A DNA stretch of 64,000 bases from Yersinia alsatica (GCF_902170305.1 NZ_CABHWW010000007.1:62001-126000), one strand, 5' to 3'. Shown: positions 1-16,366, counted from the stretch's first letter. Numbers and translations: made by a program. Notes: generated by a model from the sequence alone, not told the origin.

Positions 1-1291
1 GAGTGACAATACTCTGGCGCTTTACGCACCTAATCGTTTTGTACTGGACTGGGTCCGTGATAAGTACTTAAACAATATCAATGGCTTGCTTAATGATTTT
101 TGTGGCACCGAGGTTCCTTTACTCCGTTTTGAAGTTGGGAGTAAACCTGCGGTAAGAGCACACAGTCATCCAGTTACAGCCAGTGTTAGCGCGCCTGTTG
201 CTCCGGTTACCCGCAGCGCACCCGTGCGTCCGAGTTGGGACAGTTCGCCTGCTCAGCCTGAACTTTCTTATCGTTCGAATGTGAACCCTAAGCACACATT
301 TGATAACTTTGTGGAAGGTAAATCTAACCAACTGGCCCGTGCTGCGGCGCGTCAGGTTGCTGATAATCCGGGTGGTGCATATAACCCTCTATTCCTTTAT
401 GGCGGAACAGGCTTGGGTAAAACTCACCTGTTACATGCTGTGGGGAATGGCATCATGGCCCGTAAGGCCAATGCCAAAGTGGTTTACATGCATTCGGAGC
501 GTTTTGTGCAAGACATGGTTAAAGCCTTGCAAAACAACGCAATAGAAGAATTTAAGCGCTATTATCGTTCGGTTGATGCATTATTAATCGATGATATTCA
601 GTTCTTTGCCAATAAAGAGCGTTCTCAGGAAGAGTTTTTCCACACCTTTAATGCCTTGCTGGAAGGCAATCAGCAGATCATTTTGACCTCAGATCGCTAT
701 CCAAAAGAGATCAATGGGGTAGAAGATCGTCTGAAATCGCGTTTTGGCTGGGGCCTGACGGTGGCAATTGAGCCTCCAGAGCTGGAAACCCGCGTCGCGA
801 TACTGATGAAAAAAGCGGATGAAAATGATATTCGCTTGCCGGGTGAGGTTGCGTTCTTTATTGCCAAGCGTCTGCGTTCCAACGTTCGTGAGCTGGAAGG
901 GGCATTGAATCGTGTGATCGCCAATGCCAATTTTACAGGGCGGGCAATCACCATTGATTTTGTTCGTGAAGCTCTGCGTGACTTACTGGCATTGCAGGAA
1001 AAGCTGGTTACTATCGATAATATTCAAAAGACGGTTGCTGAATATTATAAAATTAAGGTCGCTGACCTGCTCTCCAAACGGCGTTCCCGTTCGGTAGCCC
1101 GTCCACGCCAAATGGCGATGGCGCTGGCGAAAGAGTTAACCAACCACAGCCTGCCTGAAATCGGCGATGCGTTTGGTGGCCGCGACCATACCACGGTGTT
1201 GCATGCTTGCCGCAAGATTGAGCAATTGCGTGAAGAAAGTCACGACATCAAAGAAGATTTCTCTAACTTAATCAGAACATTATCCTCCTAG
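1..1291 (+). CDS. dnaA: Chromosomal replication initiator DnaA (5' end missing)
   Basis: DnaA binds DnaA boxes at oriC and opens the duplex in its ATP form. The reading frame is open from base 2, so the gene starts before the window; by comparison with E. coli DnaA only the N-terminal DnaB-interacting domain (roughly the first 55-60 residues) is missing. Visible motifs in order are the AAA+ Walker A GGTGLGKT, Walker B LLIDDIQF, the sensor-2 region [12 protein letters not shown], and the C-terminal DnaA-box binding signature [15 protein letters not shown]. It is followed 4 bp later by dnaN, the usual enterobacterial order, so co-transcription is expected. The linker (domain II) around bases 150-280 is the divergent part, as is normal for the family. 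Confidence 0.98.
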   Translation, partial: SDNTLALYAPNRFVLDWVRDKYLNNINGLLNDFCGTEVPLLRFEVGSKPAVRAHSHPVTASVSAPVAPVTRSAPVRPSWDSSPAQPELSYRSNVNPKHTFDNFVEGKSNQLARAAARQVADNPGGAYNPLFLYGGTGLGKTHLLHAVGNGIMARKANAKVVYMHSERFVQDMVKALQNNAIEEFKRYYRSVDALLIDDIQFFANKERSQEEFFHTFNALLEGNQQIILTSDRYPKEINGVEDRLKSRFGWGLTVAIEPPELETRVAILMKKADENDIRLPGEVAFFIAKRLRSNVRELEGALNRVIANANFTGRAITIDFVREALRDLLALQEKLVTIDNIQKTVAEYYKIKVADLLSKRRSRSVARPRQMAMALAKELTNHSLPEIGDAFGGRDHTTVLHACRKIEQLREESHDIKEDFSNLIRTLSS

Positions 1292-1295
1292 CGCT

Positions 1296-2396
1296 ATGAA
1301 ATTTATCATTGAACGTGAGCATCTGCTAAAACCGCTGCAACAGGTCAGTAGCCCGCTGGGTGGACGTCCTACGTTGCCAATTTTGGGCAACTTGTTGCTG
1401 CAAGTCACGGAAGGCTCTTTGCTGCTGACCGGTACCGATCTGGAAATGGAGATGGTTGCGCGCGTGGCGCTGTCTCAGCCCCATACTCAGGGCGCAACTA
1501 CCGTGCCTGCACGGAAGTTTTTTGATATCTGGCGTGGTTTGCCGGAAGGTGCAGAAATTACCGTTGCGTTGGATGGTGATCGCCTACTGGTGCGTTCAGG
1601 CCGTAGCCGTTTCTCACTATCCACCCTACCTGCGGCAGATTTCCCGAATCTGGATGACTGGCAGAGTGAAGTTGAATTCACTTTACCGCAAGCAACATTG
1701 AAACGTCTGATTGAGTCTACCCAGTTCTCAATGGCCCATCAGGATGTGCGCTATTACTTGAACGGCATGCTATTTGAGACTGAAGGCGAGGAGCTGCGTA
1801 CTGTCGCAACTGATGGTCACCGTTTGGCGGTTTGTTCGATGCCAGTGGGCCAGACGTTACCTTCACATTCGGTGATCGTGCCGCGTAAAGGTGTGATGGA
1901 GTTGGTTCGGTTGCTGGATGGTGGTGATACGCCACTGCGTCTGCAAATTGGCAGTAACAATATCCGCGCACACGTCGGTGATTTCATTTTCACCTCTAAG
2001 CTGGTTGATGGTCGCTTCCCGGATTATCGCCGTGTATTGCCGAAGAACCCCGACAAAACACTGAAAGCAAGTTGCGATTTGCTGAAACAAGCCTTTGCTC
2101 GAGCAGCCATTTTGTCTAACGAGAAGTTTCGTGGTGTTCGGCTGTATGTTAGCCAAAACCAGCTTAAGATCACCGCTAATAACCCGGAACAGGAAGAAGC
2201 GGAAGAGATTCTCGATGTTAGCTACGATGGGGCGGAAATGGAGATCGGTTTCAACGTCAGCTACGTGCTTGATGTGCTCAATGCGCTCAAGTGTGAAGAT
2301 GTTAGCCTGTTACTGACTGACTCGGTCTCTAGTGTGCAGATTGAGGATGGTAATAGTCAGGCAGCGGCCTATGTTGTCATGCCAATGCGTCTGTGA
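1296..2396 (+). CDS. dnaN: DNA polymerase III beta sliding clamp
   Basis: The ring-shaped homodimeric clamp tethers replicative and repair polymerases to DNA. The product is 366 residues, the same as E. coli DnaN, starts MKFIIEREHLLKPLQ and ends in the conserved YVVMPMRL. It follows dnaA after 4 bp and is normally expressed from dnaA promoters plus internal ones. In E. coli recF follows with practically no gap; here 156 bp separate them (described separately), so translational coupling to recF is probably lost. Confidence 0.98.
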   Translation: MKFIIEREHLLKPLQQVSSPLGGRPTLPILGNLLLQVTEGSLLLTGTDLEMEMVARVALSQPHTQGATTVPARKFFDIWRGLPEGAEITVALDGDRLLVRSGRSRFSLSTLPAADFPNLDDWQSEVEFTLPQATLKRLIESTQFSMAHQDVRYYLNGMLFETEGEELRTVATDGHRLAVCSMPVGQTLPSHSVIVPRKGVMELVRLLDGGDTPLRLQIGSNNIRAHVGDFIFTSKLVDGRFPDYRRVLPKNPDKTLKASCDLLKQAFARAAILSNEKFRGVRLYVSQNQLKITANNPEQEEAEEILDVSYDGAEMEIGFNVSYVLDVLNALKCEDVSLLLTDSVSSVQIEDGNSQAAAYVVMPMRL

Positions 2397-2552
2397 TCTA
2401 TAGCGGGCTATTTTACTTGCCAGCTTGGGATTGGGCAGTACTCGCCATCCTCACGTACTGAAGTACGCTCCGGTGGCTGTGCGCTGTCCGCACCCAATCT
2501 GTCTGCGACAATTACGCCCGAGGTCAGGGATACAAGAATAAGAAGCAGTTTC
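2397..2552. other. Extra spacer between dnaN and recF, with a minus-strand 48-codon frame
   Basis: This stretch has no counterpart in the tightly packed E. coli dnaN-recF junction. It contains a small inverted repeat (CGTACT, 2-base loop, AGTACG). The minus strand is open from an ATG at 2554, overlapping the recF ATG, to a stop at 2408. It would encode 48 residues beginning [17 protein letters not shown], which reads like a signal peptide, and ending [10 protein letters not shown]. No good Shine-Dalgarno precedes that ATG. It may be a short gene, an interspersed repeat, or remnant DNA; I cannot decide from one copy. Confidence 0.45.
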
Positions 2553-6072
<3,520 letters not shown>

Positions 6073-6100
6073 TTGATCAGGCTGATTATTGTCTGACAAA

Positions 6101-6137
6101 AAGCCCAGAGCAGAAAACTGCATCTGGGCTTTTTTTT
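6101..6137 (+). terminator. Rho-independent terminator of gyrB
   Basis: A perfect 9-bp stem (AAGCCCAGA with TCTGGGCTT) with a 13-base loop runs into a T tract at 6129-6137. It lies 28 bp after the gyrB stop. Confidence 0.93.
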
Positions 6138-6260
6138 GCTTGAATGGGGTGCTATTCAAGATTTCGCTCTCTGTGATACTGATACGGCGCACAGACTCAC
6201 TAGAATCTGATCGCTGAATCGCGTTAGCATGGAGTATTGGCTAAATAAATGTGAGGACCT

Positions 6261-7070
6261 ATGGCTATTGAATTGATCGCTATTGATATGGATGGCACGT
6301 TGCTGAATCCACAGCATGAAGTTACCCCTCGGGTAAAACAGGCGGTTGCCGCTGCCCGTGAGAAAGGGGTTTGTGTGGTTTTGGCAACTGGTCGTCCTTA
6401 TATCGGTGTCCAACGTTATTTGCGCGAACTCAATATGGAAGGCAATAGCGATTATTGCATTACTAACAATGGTGCATTGGTACAAAAAGCCGCGACCGGC
6501 GAGTGTATTTTGCAGGAAACAATCAGCTTTGAAGATTATCGCTATTTTGAAGCTTTATCGCGCAAAATGGGCGTGAGTTTTCAGGCTTTTGATTTTGATA
6601 CTTTATATACCGCGAACAAAGACATCAGCAAATATACTCTGCACGAAGTACTGTTAACGGGCATTCCGTTAAAATATCGGGCGGTAGAAGAGATGGACCC
6701 GACATTGCGTTTCCCGAAAGTGATGATGATTGATGAGCCAGAAAAACTGGACCGTGCTTTAGAGATGATGCCAGCCGAGGCTTTTGAGCGTTTCACTATC
6801 ATGAAGAGTGCGCCTTTTTACCTGGAGATCTTGAGTAAGCGGGTTGATAAGGGGACTGGCGTGAAGATGCTGGCGGAGCATTTAGGCATCGAACAGGCGA
6901 ATATTATGGCGTTGGGTGATCAGGGCAATGATATCGCAATGGTTAATTACGCCGGTGTGGGTGTGGCGATGGGCAATGCAATTCCTGAGCTGAAAGAGAT
7001 AGCGCAGTTTGTTACTGGTACCAATACTGAAGATGGCGTAGCCATGGCAATTGAAAAATATGTTCTGTAG
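6261..7070 (+). CDS. yidA: HAD-superfamily sugar phosphatase YidA
   Basis: This is a class IIB (Cof-type) haloacid dehalogenase phosphatase; the E. coli homologue hydrolyses sugar phosphates and other small phosphate esters in the cytoplasm. It is 269 residues against 270 in E. coli. Motif I is IDMDGT with nucleophile Asp9 and acid/base Asp11. The cap domain is in the middle, and motifs III/IV are K..G (DKGTGVK) and GDQGNDIAM near residue 220. It stands alone between the gyrB terminator and a convergent PTS cluster. The start ATG is preceded by GAGG at 6253-6256. Confidence 0.96.
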   Translation: MAIELIAIDMDGTLLNPQHEVTPRVKQAVAAAREKGVCVVLATGRPYIGVQRYLRELNMEGNSDYCITNNGALVQKAATGECILQETISFEDYRYFEALSRKMGVSFQAFDFDTLYTANKDISKYTLHEVLLTGIPLKYRAVEEMDPTLRFPKVMMIDEPEKLDRALEMMPAEAFERFTIMKSAPFYLEILSKRVDKGTGVKMLAEHLGIEQANIMALGDQGNDIAMVNYAGVGVAMGNAIPELKEIAQFVTGTNTEDGVAMAIEKYVL

Positions 7071-7082
7071 CTAAGAAGATAA

Positions 7083-7110
7083 AACCCCAGTGCATTTTGC
7101 GTTGGGGCTA
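7083..7110 (-). terminator. Terminator between yidA and the convergent beta-glucoside PTS cluster
   Basis: CCCCA (7085-7089) pairs with TGGGG (7103-7107), with an inner TGC/GCA pairing. On the minus strand it is followed by TTTTATCTT, which suits the PTS operon that ends at 7117; it may also stop yidA transcripts. Confidence 0.7.
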
Positions 7111-7116
7111 ATAATC

Positions 7117-7440
7117 TTAATGCGTATTTTTCAATGCAGCGACTTCACGACGTAATTTAATAATTTCTACTGCCAGTTCCTGACAAAGCATGGCATTCAT
7201 TAAATGGTCCTGAGCATGAACCATAATCAAATTGACTGGGATTTTACCGCAGCCTTCATCAGCCCCAATAAGCTGAGTCTGTATATGATGGGCTTCACGC
7301 GCTGCATTGGTTGCCGCCACGAGTAACTCATCTGCTTTGTCCCATTCCCCCTGGCGAGCATGACGTAATGCTTCCATTGAATTTGAACGTGATTCTCCAG
7401 CATGAATAATCAGTTCCATTACTGTTAGTTCCAGATCCAT
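7117..7440 (-). CDS. PTS lactose/cellobiose-family EIIA component
   Basis: A cytoplasmic phosphocarrier of 107 residues that takes phosphate from HPr and hands it to EIIB. The all-helical Lac-family IIA signature is at residues 74-81 (VHAQDHLM), with His75 the expected phosphorylated residue and Asp78 the metal-ligand position. It is the last gene of the cluster. Its matching EIIB and EIIC lie upstream at 11589-11894 and 10182-11507, separated from it by the porin and kinase genes, so all three PTS parts probably share one transcript. Most similar in type to ChbA/CelC (N,N'-diacetylchitobiose/cellobiose). Confidence 0.92.
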   Translation of the reverse strand: MDLELTVMELIIHAGESRSNSMEALRHARQGEWDKADELLVAATNAAREAHHIQTQLIGADEGCGKIPVNLIMVHAQDHLMNAMLCQELAVEIIKLRREVAALKNTH

Positions 7441-7530
7441 ATTTGCCTCTAAGATATTTTTGATAAAGTATGAAATCAGGGGCCACCCACAGGCCCCTGA
7501 CGTTTTAATATTTACTTGGCCAAGTGTGGT

Positions 7531-9179
<1,649 letters not shown>

Positions 9180-9272
9180 GGTAATTTAAATTAGGGTTCT
9201 ATTAGTTATTGTTGTTTTATTTTTTGTATTTAGTTGCCATCCTTCAATAATATGCAATGTTAATTAATAAAA

Positions 9273-10154
9273 TTATTGAGCTTGGTGTATTTGATGAAAA
9301 TGATACACTGCGCCTAATAAACCTGAATGGTTCTTATATGTTGCAATATCAATAACAGTATCTTTGATATCAAACCAATTAAGCTGCGCATTCAGTTCAT
9401 CTAAGAATGTTTCTCTTTCCGTAATTCCGCCACCAATAAAAATATGCGTTGGATCGAAAAGATGAACCAAGTTATAAATGCCAGCACAAATATCATTATA
9501 AAAAGTATCAACCAGACGTCGGCAGATAAGATCGCCATTGTCGTAGCCAGTAAAAATCTCTTCGCCTGTTACTGATTCAATTGGCCGATTGACCTTGGTG
9601 GCAAAGCGTCGGCGCAAGACCAACAAGGTAGAGACTTCATTCATCGTATAGCTGCCAGGGCGCTCTGCTCCAGGTTGTGAGCTGAACATGTAGCCAAATT
9701 CACCGGCTCGGAAATGCCCACCACGAACCAAATTGCCATTAGCAAAGATGCCGCCGCCAATACCGGTTCCAATGGTCAGACAGAGAAAATCGTCTAGTTG
9801 ACGTGCTTTCCCCAGCCATTTTTCTGCCAGTAATACGCAATTTGCATCATTCTCAATACTTACAGGCAAACCACAGCGTTGCTCCAACCAAATCTTAAGG
9901 TTGAAATTATCGAATCTACGAATAGCTCCACCCATGGATATCAATCCACTGAACGGATTGACGTGCCCAGGGGCGCTGATAGCAATCCCTTCGTAACCAT
10001 GCTGAAGGTCGAGCCAGCGCTGAATTTCATGCAGAATTTGATCGCCATTGCTCTCCTGTATCGCGGCCTTACCCTGCGCTAAGATTTTGCCTTCCGATGA
10101 GACAATCCCCATTTTTAGCGAGGTTCCGCCAATATCGAATGCAGCTATTTTCAT
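9273..10154 (-). CDS. bglK: ROK-family beta-glucoside kinase (BglK-like)
   Basis: A 293-residue ROK kinase. It has the N-terminal ATP phosphate-binding motif DIGGTSLKMG, ENDANC with the catalytic aspartate, and GTGIGGGIF. The sequence reads like Klebsiella BglK, which uses ATP to phosphorylate the 6-hydroxyl of unphosphorylated beta-glucosides such as cellobiose. The cysteine-rich zinc motif of many ROK sugar kinases is absent, as in BglK. It is encoded between the PTS EIIC and the porin. With a PTS in the same cluster this offers a second, ATP-dependent route to the 6-phospho-sugar that the GH1 enzyme would cleave. Confidence 0.88.
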   Translation of the reverse strand: MKIAAFDIGGTSLKMGIVSSEGKILAQGKAAIQESNGDQILHEIQRWLDLQHGYEGIAISAPGHVNPFSGLISMGGAIRRFDNFNLKIWLEQRCGLPVSIENDANCVLLAEKWLGKARQLDDFLCLTIGTGIGGGIFANGNLVRGGHFRAGEFGYMFSSQPGAERPGSYTMNEVSTLLVLRRRFATKVNRPIESVTGEEIFTGYDNGDLICRRLVDTFYNDICAGIYNLVHLFDPTHIFIGGGITERETFLDELNAQLNWFDIKDTVIDIATYKNHSGLLGAVYHFHQIHQAQ

Positions 10155-10181
10155 TGTGCTCTCTCCTGATATCTGTCGAGA

Positions 10182-11507
10182 TTATGTATTCTCTACGTTT
10201 TTCATCTGGACTTTATTAGAAGCAATAACGAATGGCAGATAAATTAACGTCGAGACTATCAGACAGAATATACCGACACCGAGCGCTAGCCAATTCCCTC
10301 CTGTACCCAAGAAAGGAATCAGCGGTCCGGGGGTTGTCCACGGAAGGGCATAAGCCACCGGAGGAATGATATTCATTGATACAAAGAAATAACCAATTAA
10401 TGAGTTAATCGCAGGGACTAAAATAAACGGAATAATTAATACTGGGTTAAGGACGATAGGTAAGCCGAAAATAATAGGCTCATTAATATTAAATAACCCA
10501 GGGACAATAGATAACTTAGCAATGTCACGATATTCTGGACGGCGCGAGGCAATGAAGATGGCAAAAATTAAGCCAAGCGTCATACCTGAACCACCATAGT
10601 TGGCAAAGGTATCGTAAATACTTCCCCAAGTCGTTGGGTAAGGTGCGCCCCACGTTGTGCCGTGCGATGCGGCGTAAGACAGGTTTTCCAGATTGGCTTC
10701 CGAGAAGATAGCTTCGCGGATTGCGGCCACGGTATTAGGGCCGTGAATACCGAGAACCCACAAGAAGTTAGAGACTAAACCAATAATTACAACAGCAAAA
10801 ATATTGGTGCCCATATGCTTGAGAGGCGCTTGAATCAAGGTGTATATCAGGTCGTTGATCCCAAGAGGCGATATCAGAGCAATCAGATAGCTCAATACTG
10901 AGAAGAAAATCATCACAAAGAAAACAGGAATTAAAACTTTAAACGATCGAGCAACGGCCGGTGGCACCTGTGCTGGCATCGTAATGATTGCCCGGGGTGA
11001 CCTTGCTAGTCGGCAGAAGATCTCTCCGGTAATTAGCGCCACAATAATAGCGACAAATAGCCCTTGTGCGCCCATAAACTTCATTGTGATATAAGCTTGG
11101 CCATTAATGACTTCGTAAGGCGTATATACAATAAAGAAAGCCCCAATCGCTGTTAGGCCACATAACAGATCGTCTTGTTTAAAACTAATAGCAATATTCC
11201 TTGCTACTAAAAAGACAATCAGTATTGCCATTATATTCACCGATCCTTGCATTACCGGTGAGAATACAGCTTGGGCACTGGCAATGTTAGGGAATATTTT
11301 CCCCAGGAAAAGCATCTTGGCAATAAAGCCATCAGGTGAAAGAATAGCGAAGTTAATCAATATAATAAATGAACTTGCCATGACTAATGGGAAAGATAAA
11401 ATAAATGCATCACGAATAGCAGCAATATGCCGTTGTGAATTTAATTTTATCGCAACAGGAACGAGAATTTTCTCCATTCCTCTTTCGAAGGATGTCATAA
11501 AACTCAT
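10182..11507 (-). CDS. PTS cellobiose/lactose-family EIIC permease
   Basis: A 441-residue inner-membrane sugar translocator of the Lac/Cel (CelB/ChbC) family. It has about ten hydrophobic segments and conserved loop motifs such as GIHGPNTV and NEPIIFGLP (INEPIIFG being the family signature around the substrate site). It should form the channel phosphorylated through the separate EIIB (11589-11894) and EIIA (7117-7440). The neighbouring GH1 enzyme and kinase indicate a beta-glucoside substrate; the exact sugar is not visible in the sequence. Confidence 0.93.
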   Translation of the reverse strand: MSFMTSFERGMEKILVPVAIKLNSQRHIAAIRDAFILSFPLVMASSFIILINFAILSPDGFIAKMLFLGKIFPNIASAQAVFSPVMQGSVNIMAILIVFLVARNIAISFKQDDLLCGLTAIGAFFIVYTPYEVINGQAYITMKFMGAQGLFVAIIVALITGEIFCRLARSPRAIITMPAQVPPAVARSFKVLIPVFFVMIFFSVLSYLIALISPLGINDLIYTLIQAPLKHMGTNIFAVVIIGLVSNFLWVLGIHGPNTVAAIREAIFSEANLENLSYAASHGTTWGAPYPTTWGSIYDTFANYGGSGMTLGLIFAIFIASRRPEYRDIAKLSIVPGLFNINEPIIFGLPIVLNPVLIIPFILVPAINSLIGYFFVSMNIIPPVAYALPWTTPGPLIPFLGTGGNWLALGVGIFCLIVSTLIYLPFVIASNKVQMKNVENT

Positions 11508-11588
11508 TATTATGCCTTATTAGTATAGAGTAGAGGCGCAGATAGTATTATCCGCGCACAATTATTAGACTGAATTTAGGAAAATAAT

Positions 11589-11894
11589 TTATTGCTGAAT
11601 GGCATTAAGCGCTGTTTCTAATACGGCTTTGCCATTCATCGAGCCATAGTCTTTCATGTCGATAACTAACACTGGAACTCTGCCATTAACAACCTCTTCG
11701 ACCTCAGCTTTTTGATAACGCACCTGTGGCCCAAGCATAACAATATCAATACTATCAACTTTATCTTTGGCATCGGAAATTGATAACGCCTCGATATCAA
11801 CTTCTAAACCAATTGACTTGGCATGATCTTGCATTCTTTTAACAAGCATGCTGGTTGACATTCCAGCTGCGCAAACGAGTAATATCTTTTTCAT
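11589..11894 (-). CDS. PTS cellobiose/lactose-family EIIB component
   Basis: A 101-residue cytoplasmic phosphocarrier with the family P-loop LLVCAAGMSTSMLVKRM. Cys8 is the expected phosphocysteine. It is immediately upstream of EIIC in the operon. The length and motif match ChbB/CelA proteins. Confidence 0.95.
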   Translation of the reverse strand: MKKILLVCAAGMSTSMLVKRMQDHAKSIGLEVDIEALSISDAKDKVDSIDIVMLGPQVRYQKAEVEEVVNGRVPVLVIDMKDYGSMNGKAVLETALNAIQQ

Positions 11895-11951
11895 AATTAT
11901 TCTCTAAAATAATGATGAGCTGATGAAACAGCGATTAAGTAATTGGACGAA

Positions 11952-13400
<1,449 letters not shown>

Positions 13401-13624
13401 TTAATACCTTTTGGTTAGTCATTTGGGTACTACAGAATGAAGGTTAAATTACTTGGATGTTATTTCCAAAACCGTTAACTTGATCACTTTATTTTATCTA
13501 TTACTGTGTTCACTTATTCGCTTAAAAAAGAACAACCTTGCTAGTCTCATTTTTAAGTAAATAATTAAGTCTCTGTTATAAAATGAAAAAAACCCACATC
13601 AACGATAAATAAAGAGGTGCATAA

Positions 13625-14347
13625 GTGGTTTATGCTGAAGTAGTTAAGTGCCTTAGGGACCGTGTTAATTCGCTGGATTATAAGGTTGGTGATATTTTCC
13701 CATCTGAGCAGAAATTAGCACTTACATTGAATATCTCGCGAAATACATTACGTAAAGCGATGACTGTTCTGGTTGATGAAGGGCTACTTGAAAAACGACA
13801 TGGTTCTGGCACTTATATAAGAAATAAAAATATTCAACCTAATATTAGTGCATTAAAAAGTTTTTCAGAAAATGCGCAACAAGCGGGTAAAAATTGTACC
13901 AGTAAAGTGCTTAAATTTATGGTGATAAAGTCAAATGCAGATATTGCTTCTCAATTGAGAATAAAGCCTGGTGATCAAGTCTATTATATTCGTAGGCTAC
14001 GTTTTATTGATGATAAACCGGTACAATTAGAAGACACTTGGATGTCTGTCGCACTGTTCCCTGATTTATCTTTACGGGATATGGTTAATTCCAAGTTTGC
14101 TTATATAGAGCTAAATTGTGGGATGACGATTGCCGGATGCTACGAAACTTTTATGCCGGTTATTCCAGATAAAGAAATTGCCAATTTACTCAAAATCAGT
14201 CTTCGGGAACCTGCTTTACAGTTAACAACTCAAGCCATTGATATTAATGGTGTTCATCTTGATTATTCATTATTAACATCTAATGTCCATGAGTTTAGAG
14301 TGAAGTATTTCTGGCCACGTCAACGGCCTGATCATCCTCAGCACTAA
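13625..14347 (+). CDS. GntR-family (HutC/UTRA) transcriptional regulator
   Basis: A 240-residue regulator with an N-terminal winged helix (PSEQKLALTLNISRNTLRKAM, then the wing LEKRHGSGTYI) and a C-terminal UTRA ligand-binding domain. Its divergent position next to the GH1 gene makes it the likely local regulator of the beta-glucoside cluster, answering to a phosphorylated sugar as UTRA proteins often do. It starts at a GTG (13625) with GAGGTG seven bases upstream. Base composition is AT-rich compared with the dgo genes. I could not pick out its operator with confidence. Confidence 0.9.
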   Translation: MVYAEVVKCLRDRVNSLDYKVGDIFPSEQKLALTLNISRNTLRKAMTVLVDEGLLEKRHGSGTYIRNKNIQPNISALKSFSENAQQAGKNCTSKVLKFMVIKSNADIASQLRIKPGDQVYYIRRLRFIDDKPVQLEDTWMSVALFPDLSLRDMVNSKFAYIELNCGMTIAGCYETFMPVIPDKEIANLLKISLREPALQLTTQAIDINGVHLDYSLLTSNVHEFRVKYFWPRQRPDHPQH

Positions 14348-14390
14348 TTTTGTCGCGATGGATTATTATATTGAAATATGATGGATATAA

Positions 14391-14425
14391 AACGAGGCCG
14401 ATAATAGAATTTATCGGCCTAAAAT
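14391..14425 (-). terminator. Terminator between the convergent regulator and cyclodeaminase genes
   Basis: AGGCCGATAA (14395-14404) pairs perfectly with TTATCGGCCT (14411-14420) around a 6-base loop. On the minus strand it is followed by CGTTTTATAT; on the plus strand the tail is A-rich. Confidence 0.75.
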
Positions 14426-14455
14426 AAAGGAATTAGCTAAAATAATAGTCGCGAG

Positions 14456-15391
14456 CTATTTCAGAATGCCTTTCACTATTTGTACATCTTGAATGCCTAA
14501 GCCAGTTAAATCCGCTAAGGTTATCTGCTGCTCATTTTCTCTGAAAGGCACCTGTTGAGTTAATGCTTCCCCGATTTCGGTCAAGGTATGCTGCGCCAAA
14601 AGCCCTTGTTGGAATGACTGTGAAACTTCACCAAATTCAGTGCATTGCGCCCATGAGTCCACTAAAATCTTATCGGCTTTTGCCACTAATTCAGCAGTCA
14701 GTTCGTGCTTACCCATTCCATCGGCACCGACGGCAGTAATGTGAGTGCCGGGTTGAATATCCACAGCATTCAAAATAGCTTCCCGGCTGGGGGTGGTGGT
14801 AACAATAAACTGGCTGTGACGGGCGAGCTCCGTGGCATCTAACGTGGTTTTGACCTCAAAACCTTCGGTTTGAGCATATTGCCGGTATTCTTCTAATGCT
14901 GTTTCGCAGCGCCCCCAGACCCATAGCTGGCGACATGAAATGACACTTTTCAAGTACATCAGCTGCAATCGTGCTTGCATGCCGGTGCCGACCATACCTA
15001 TGGCGCTAATCTGCTGTGGCGCACAAAGTTCAGCCACAATGCGCCCGGCCAGTGCTGTACGCAACGCCGTTAGCCAGCCTTCATCCAATAGTAGGGCTTG
15101 TGGCTCGCCAGTTTGTGCAGAAAACGCCATCATCAGCCCTTGATTACTGGCAAGACCCTGAGCGGGGTTATGATAAAACCCCCCTGAGACTTTCACCACG
15201 AATAGGCTGTCGCCCTGCAAATAACCACTTTTAATACAGCAATCGCCATTAGCTTGCTCAAACAGCAAATGCTGCACTGGGGGCATTTGTACCTGTTTTT
15301 GGCTAAAAGCAATAAATCCTTCTTTTAGCAGTAACGTGATGGCATCGGCATCAAACTTGTCGAGAATCTGTTGTTTATTGAGGATAATCAT
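14456..15391 (-). CDS. Ornithine cyclodeaminase / mu-crystallin family protein
   Basis: A 311-residue NAD(P)-binding protein from the ATG at 15391, whose ATGA overlaps the stop of the upstream dehydratase gene. A longer frame exists upstream but would lie inside that gene. The Rossmann nucleotide-binding segment is visible (ISAIGMVGTGMQARLQLMYL). Family members convert ornithine to proline and ammonia, or act as ketimine/imino acid reductases or alanine dehydrogenases. Pairing with a PLP dehydratase and a DauR-type regulator resembles several amino-acid catabolic modules (for example the EutB/EutC pair of ectoine degradation). The real substrate cannot be told from sequence. Confidence 0.85.
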   Translation of the reverse strand: MIILNKQQILDKFDADAITLLLKEGFIAFSQKQVQMPPVQHLLFEQANGDCCIKSGYLQGDSLFVVKVSGGFYHNPAQGLASNQGLMMAFSAQTGEPQALLLDEGWLTALRTALAGRIVAELCAPQQISAIGMVGTGMQARLQLMYLKSVISCRQLWVWGRCETALEEYRQYAQTEGFEVKTTLDATELARHSQFIVTTTPSREAILNAVDIQPGTHITAVGADGMGKHELTAELVAKADKILVDSWAQCTEFGEVSQSFQQGLLAQHTLTEIGEALTQQVPFRENEQQITLADLTGLGIQDVQIVKGILK

Positions 15392-16347
15392 GCGCTGACT
15401 GCCCCCAAATATTTTTCCAACACGATATTCTTGCCACACAACACCACCGCCACTTTCTTGCCTTGCCACTGTGGTGCTAATTTCAGCGCTGCGGCTAAGG
15501 CCACACCTGCGGCACCCTCAATCATCCAGCGGTCAGTGCGGGCAATCAAGCGCATGGCATCTTTGATTTCCTGTTCACTTACCAACACTTTTTGGTCGAT
15601 TAACTGCTGGCAAAGGGCGAAGGTTATGGCCTCTGGCTCAACTCCGCCAGCGGTGCCATCAGACAGTGTTTCTTGCTCAGCCACTTCCTGAATCTGCCCC
15701 TTCTCCAGGCAGGTATACATGCTGGTTGCATTGGCTGGCCAACAACCAATTACCTGTGTTTTATCAGAGAGTTTCTTCAGCACCGTCGCAATACCGGAAA
15801 TTAGACCACCGCCACCTACTGCAACAAAAACAGCATCAAGATCAGGTTGTTGTTCAACCATCTCCATGCCACAGGTGCCTTGCCCGGCAATGACTTGCTT
15901 GTCGTTATAGGGGGAAATATAGATTTTACCCTGCTGCTGTGCGGCCTGAGCCGCAGCCAGTTCCGCGTTTAGTGCATCACCGGGCACCAGTTCAATGTTG
16001 CCACCCAAGGCACGGATAGCTTCCAACTTGATGGCGGCGGCCTGCTCGGGGGCATAAATAGTGGACTTCACCCCGGCCAACTTCCCAGCCAGCGCCATGG
16101 CTTGCCCATGGTTGCCGGTAGAGGCGGTGATTACGCCCAGTTGGCGCTGTTCGTCAGTGAGTAAACGCAGTTTATTGCTGGCACCACGAAATTTAAAAGA
16201 ACCGGTGTGTTGTAGATGCTCACATTTGAGATAAATTTCACAGCCACTGTGCTGGGACAGCAGCGGGCTATATTCCAATGGCGTCACTCTCACTTGCGGA
16301 CGTAATACCTGGTGGGCTTCTTTGATGGCATCGAATAGCGTATTCAT
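15388..16347 (-). CDS. Threonine/serine dehydratase-like PLP enzyme
   Basis: A 319-residue fold-type II PLP enzyme. The PLP lysine is Lys52 in GSFKFRGA, and the phosphate-binding glycine loop is VGGGGLISG. There is no C-terminal ACT regulatory domain, so it is of the catabolic, EutB-like or serine racemase-like type. It would deaminate a beta-hydroxy amino acid to a keto acid and ammonia. It is translationally coupled to the cyclodeaminase-like gene by an ATGA overlap and lies 19 bp downstream of the regulator gene; the three form one minus-strand operon. Confidence 0.87.
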   Translation of the reverse strand: MNTLFDAIKEAHQVLRPQVRVTPLEYSPLLSQHSGCEIYLKCEHLQHTGSFKFRGASNKLRLLTDEQRQLGVITASTGNHGQAMALAGKLAGVKSTIYAPEQAAAIKLEAIRALGGNIELVPGDALNAELAAAQAAQQQGKIYISPYNDKQVIAGQGTCGMEMVEQQPDLDAVFVAVGGGGLISGIATVLKKLSDKTQVIGCWPANATSMYTCLEKGQIQEVAEQETLSDGTAGGVEPEAITFALCQQLIDQKVLVSEQEIKDAMRLIARTDRWMIEGAAGVALAAALKLAPQWQGKKVAVVLCGKNIVLEKYLGAVSA

Positions 16348-16366
16348 GTCGGTTCCTTTAAATTTT

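Noticed and set aside
15392-15469. N-terminal extension of the cyclodeaminase-like protein
   Set aside because: It lies inside the dehydratase gene; the ATGA-coupled start at 15391 fits the family N-terminus.
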